A stretch of 16,300 bases of DNA, taken from the NCBI GenBank assembly GCA_021414185.1, contig JAIOOZ010000534.1:1-16300 (forward strand). Reading direction: 5' to 3'. Every line of letters starts with the position of its first letter. Within the stretch, counting starts at the first letter, position 1. A model generated the notes under the pieces. That model saw nothing but the letters and a program-made list of their open reading frames with translations. It had not been told where the DNA came from and did not search any database. This document shows positions 13,518-16,300 of the stretch, in pieces. Source of the DNA: Betaproteobacteria bacterium. Its GTDB lineage: Bacteria; Pseudomonadota; Gammaproteobacteria; Burkholderiales; SG8-41. The position numbers and the translations under genes were made by a program.

Positions 13518-15953
13518 TTCCGCGCTGACCGCGTCTTCGGACAACGCGGCGGCCAGCGCATCTTCGACTTTCTCTACCCACACGAACTTGAGCTTCTCGC
13601 GCGCTTCGGCGGGAATTTCCTCAAGGTCGCGCCGGTTCCGCGCCGGCAGCAGCACCGTCTTGATGCCCGCGCGCAGCGCCGCCAGGACTTTTTCCTTGAC
13701 GCCGCCGATCGGCATGACGAGACCGCGCAGGCTGATTTCTCCCGTCATCGCCACGTCGTTACGCACCGGCCGGCCGGTGAACAGCGAGGCCAGTGCCGTG
13801 AACATCGCAACACCGGCGCTCGGGCCGTCTTTCGGCGTGGCGCCCGCCGGCACGTGGACGTGGATATCCGACTTGTCGAGGACCTCCTGCCTGATACCGA
13901 GTTGCTGCGCGCGCGCCTTGATCAACGACCACGCCGCCTGCGCGCTTTCCTTCATCACGTCGCCAAGCTGGCCGGTCAATATCAACTTCCCGCTGCCGGG
14001 CATGCGCGTGGCTTCGATGAACAGGATGTCGCCACCCACCGGCGTCCACGCGAGCCCGGTCGCCACGCCCGGCACGCCAGTGTGCATTGCAACCTCGGCG
14101 TCGAATTTGGGCGCACCCAGGATTGCGTGCAAATCGCCAGCGCCGATTTTCACCTCTTGCGCAGTACCTTCGGCAATACGCACGGTAACGTTGCGAAACA
14201 CCTTGCCGAGCTCGCGTTCGAGATTGCGTACGCCCGCCTCGCGCGTGTAGTCCTCGATGATCGCGGTCAATGCTTCATCGCTGATTTCGCACTGCTCCGC
14301 CTTCAGACCCGTCGCCGCCAATTGGCGTGCGACGAGGTAGCGGCGCGCGATCTGCAGCTTCTCCTGAGTCGTGTAACCCGGCAACTGAATAATCTCCATA
14401 CGGTCGCGCAGCGGCCCCGGTATGGTGTCGAGCACGTTGGCGGTGCAGATGAACATCACGCCCGACAGGTCGAACGGCACCGCGAGATAGTTATCGCGGA
14501 AAGTCGAGTTCTGCTCGGGGTCGAGCACTTCGAGCAATGCCGACGACGGATCGCCGTGAAAACCGCCCGCGCCCAGCTTGTCGACTTCGTCGAGCATCAT
14601 CACGCAGTTGCGCGTTTCGACCTTGCGCAGGTTCTGGATGATGTTGCCCGGCAGCGCACCTATATATGTACGCCGGTGGCCGCGCATTTCCGCTTCGTCG
14701 TGCACGCCGCCCAAGCTCACGCGCACGAACTTGCGCCCGGTCGCCCTCGCTATGCTCTGGCCGAGCGAGGTCTTGCCCACGCCGGGCGGGCCGGCGAAGC
14801 ACAGGATCGGGCTCTTGCCCGCCGGATTTAACTTACGCACCGCCAGGTACTCGAGAATGCGCTTCTTGATTTTGTCGAGCCCGTAGTGGTCGTCGTCGAG
14901 AATGCGCCGCGCCTCCGCGATATCAATCGCCGTTTCAGGATCGGCCGCCCACGGCAATTCGATCAACCAGTCGAGGTAAGTGCGTATCATCGAGTACTCG
15001 CCTGCCCCTTCGGACATGCGCTCGAGACGCTTCAATTCCTTGCGCGCCTGCTTCTCGACATCCGCGGGCATCTTCGCATAGGTGATCGCCTTCTCAAGTT
15101 CGGCGATTTCGGCCGCACCCGAGCCGTCTTCACCCAGCTCTTTCTGGATCGTGCGCATCTGCTCGCGCAAAAGGTGCTCGCGGTTCCTGCCGTCGATCGA
15201 TTCGCGCGTGCGCTCGTCGATGTCGCGTGACACCTTCAGCACCTCGATGCGGCGCGAGAGTATATCCAGCAATTTGTCGAGCCGCGTCCTGACGTCGAAC
15301 GTCTCCAGCAATTTCTGCTTTTCTTCGGCGCTGATGTCCATCAGGCCCGCGATAAAGTCCGCCAGCCGCGCCGGGCCTTCCACGCCGCGCAGCGCCGTCA
15401 GCATGTCCTCGGGCACCTGCGGCAACAGCTGCAAGATCTCGATCGCGCGCTGTTTCAGGGCGTGCGCGCGCCCTTCGATTTCGGCATCGGCTTGCGCGGG
15501 CTGATCGATGAATTCCACGCGCGCGACCGTGAACGGATAGCCGTCGAGAAACTGCAGCACACGAAAGCGCTGCACGCCCTGGCAGATTGCATAGTGCGAG
15601 CCGTCGGGGGACGTGATGTAACGCACCACGTTGGCGCTGGTGCCGACCCAGTGCAGATCGTCGGGCCCCGGCAATTCGACTTCGGGGTTCGATTGCAGCA
15701 GGACGCCGAGCGGACGCTCGAGGCGTGCCGCTTCCTGTGCCGCCGCGCGCGAGCGCTCGCGACCCACCGTCAGCGGGAACACCACGCCCGGGAACAGGAC
15801 TGCTTTGCGCACCGGCACGATGATCAAAGCATCGTCAGGCAGCGGACGCGAAGTTCCCGCGCGCTGCGATGAGCCGGTGCCCGCGTCCGGCGTCGCCTGC
15901 ACGACTGCATCCGCGCTAACCGGACTGATATCGGCAATCAAATCGTTATTCAT
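13509..15953 (-). CDS. lon: Lon protease (ATP-dependent, Ser-Lys)
   Basis: An 814-residue cytosolic AAA+ protease. A low-complexity N-terminal extension (about 1-40) precedes the Lon substrate-binding domain (about 43-235, starting LIIVPVRKAVLFPG). A coiled-coil segment (about 240-335), an AAA+ module and a protease domain (about 610-795) follow. Walker A is GPPGVGKT (388-395) and Walker B MLDEVD (453-458). The catalytic Ser712 is in PKDGPSAG and Lys755 in GGVKEK, the same 43-residue spacing as E. coli S679/K722. All key residues are intact. ATG 15953 has AAGGTGG 7 nt upstream and overlaps the Hsp20 stop as ATGA, so the two are co-translated. The frame is open to 15989 but lacks family support there. 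The IIVPVRKAVLFPG start and Hsp20 linkage suggest this is a paralogue distinct from the clpX-linked housekeeping lon. Confidence 0.97.
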   Translation of the reverse strand: MNNDLIADISPVSADAVVQATPDAGTGSSQRAGTSRPLPDDALIIVPVRKAVLFPGVVFPLTVGRERSRAAAQEAARLERPLGVLLQSNPEVELPGPDDLHWVGTSANVVRYITSPDGSHYAICQGVQRFRVLQFLDGYPFTVARVEFIDQPAQADAEIEGRAHALKQRAIEILQLLPQVPEDMLTALRGVEGPARLADFIAGLMDISAEEKQKLLETFDVRTRLDKLLDILSRRIEVLKVSRDIDERTRESIDGRNREHLLREQMRTIQKELGEDGSGAAEIAELEKAITYAKMPADVEKQARKELKRLERMSEGAGEYSMIRTYLDWLIELPWAADPETAIDIAEARRILDDDHYGLDKIKKRILEYLAVRKLNPAGKSPILCFAGPPGVGKTSLGQSIARATGRKFVRVSLGGVHDEAEMRGHRRTYIGALPGNIIQNLRKVETRNCVMMLDEVDKLGAGGFHGDPSSALLEVLDPEQNSTFRDNYLAVPFDLSGVMFICTANVLDTIPGPLRDRMEIIQLPGYTTQEKLQIARRYLVARQLAATGLKAEQCEISDEALTAIIEDYTREAGVRNLERELGKVFRNVTVRIAEGTAQEVKIGAGDLHAILGAPKFDAEVAMHTGVPGVATGLAWTPVGGDILFIEATRMPGSGKLILTGQLGDVMKESAQAAWSLIKARAQQLGIRQEVLDKSDIHVHVPAGATPKDGPSAGVAMFTALASLFTGRPVRNDVAMTGEISLRGLVMPIGGVKEKVLAALRAGIKTVLLPARNRRDLEEIPAEAREKLKFVWVEKVEDALAAALSEDAVSAEAA

Positions 15954-16300
15954 AGTGTTTCCACCTTGCGTAGTCTCAATATCAAACAACCATCCCTGAA
16001 CTCGCGCGTAACCGCTTCGAACGCCAGATCCGGCAATGCAATGCGGCGTTCAAAATAACCATAAGGAATCTCCAGCCGCCGCACTGCGCCGCGCGCGCTG
16101 GCGAACGGGATGCGGCTTTCGGCGCGCAGAACCAGCACGCCGGAAGCGAGGACAATCTCAACGCGCTCCGCGGACACGCCCGGCAGCGCGGCGACGATGA
16201 TGATTTCGCATTCGTCTTCAAACACGTCGACCGGCGGCTCCCACACGGCGCGCGTGCGACCGGACGCCGCCAGCCGGAAAAACTGCCGGTGCATGCGGTC
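15950..16300 (-). CDS. Hsp20/alpha-crystallin small heat-shock protein (5' end cut by window edge)
   Basis: The C-terminal 116 or so residues of an ATP-independent holdase chaperone. PVDVFEDECEIIIVAALPGV marks the start of the alpha-crystallin domain, and FRDGCLILRLRK is its conserved last strand (usual pattern F-x-dG-x-L-x-i-x-l-x-K). An in-frame Met lies at 16294, but the frame is open to the edge (reading DRMHRQFF), and the N-terminal arm would be very short, so the true start is probably outside. The protein stops five residues after the domain (VETL) and lacks the usual C-terminal I-x-I/V tail. Its stop overlaps the lon start by 4 nt. Co-translation suggests that it holds clients for Lon. 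Confidence 0.9.
   Translation of the reverse strand, partial: DRMHRQFFRLAASGRTRAVWEPPVDVFEDECEIIIVAALPGVSAERVEIVLASGVLVLRAESRIPFASARGAVRRLEIPYGYFERRIALPDLAFEAVTREFRDGCLILRLRKVETL

Noticed and set aside
13854..14831. 325-codon plus-strand frame within lon
   Set aside because: Antisense shadow of the conserved Lon AAA+ and protease domains; no start context or domain.

Overview
The window is GC-rich DNA (one AT-rich island near 6.4-6.5 kb) that reads like a betaproteobacterial chromosome. The basis is protein character, codon use, and the combination of an Anbu-type proteasome locus, an Hsp20-Lon pair and a light/singlet-oxygen type lipid cluster. I cannot place it below class. No rRNA, tRNA, CRISPR array, transposase or phage gene is visible.

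Left block (1 to about 6424, all minus strand). Eight closely packed genes start from a MerR-type regulator with a cobalamin-binding domain. In order of transcription they are: regulator; CFA-like SAM methyltransferase; DUF2878 membrane protein; DUF1295 membrane reductase-like protein; DUF6134 exported protein; Blc-type lipocalin; acyl-CoA delta-9-type desaturase; FAD-dependent COG2907 oxidoreductase (cut by the left edge). Most junctions overlap or abut. Methylase, desaturase and oxidoreductase together suggest modification of membrane acyl chains (methyl-branched or furan type). The regulator keeps the adenosylcobalamin-ligand residues of CarH/LitR photoreceptors, so light control is the best hypothesis.

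Middle (6425-6757). An AT-rich island holds the regulator's probable promoter and two 15-base direct repeats exactly 63 bp apart. One covers a possible -35 element and the other covers the start codon, as expected for an autoregulatory operator.

Centre-right block (6758-13490, plus strand). Four genes: a circularly permuted ATP-grasp protein, an alpha-E protein, an Anbu proteasome-like protease, and a 1099-residue transglutaminase-like/DUF2126 amidoligase fusion. This is the predicted bacterial peptide-synthesis or tagging plus protease system, whose substrate is unknown. A 151-bp element with heptamer-repeat inverted arms sits exactly between the stop codon of gene one and the start codon of gene two, and it leaves gene two without a visible ribosome binding site.

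Right block (13509 to the right edge, minus strand). A small heat-shock protein (5' end cut by the edge) overlaps by 4 nt a second-type Lon protease. It converges on the transglutaminase gene with an 18-bp gap.
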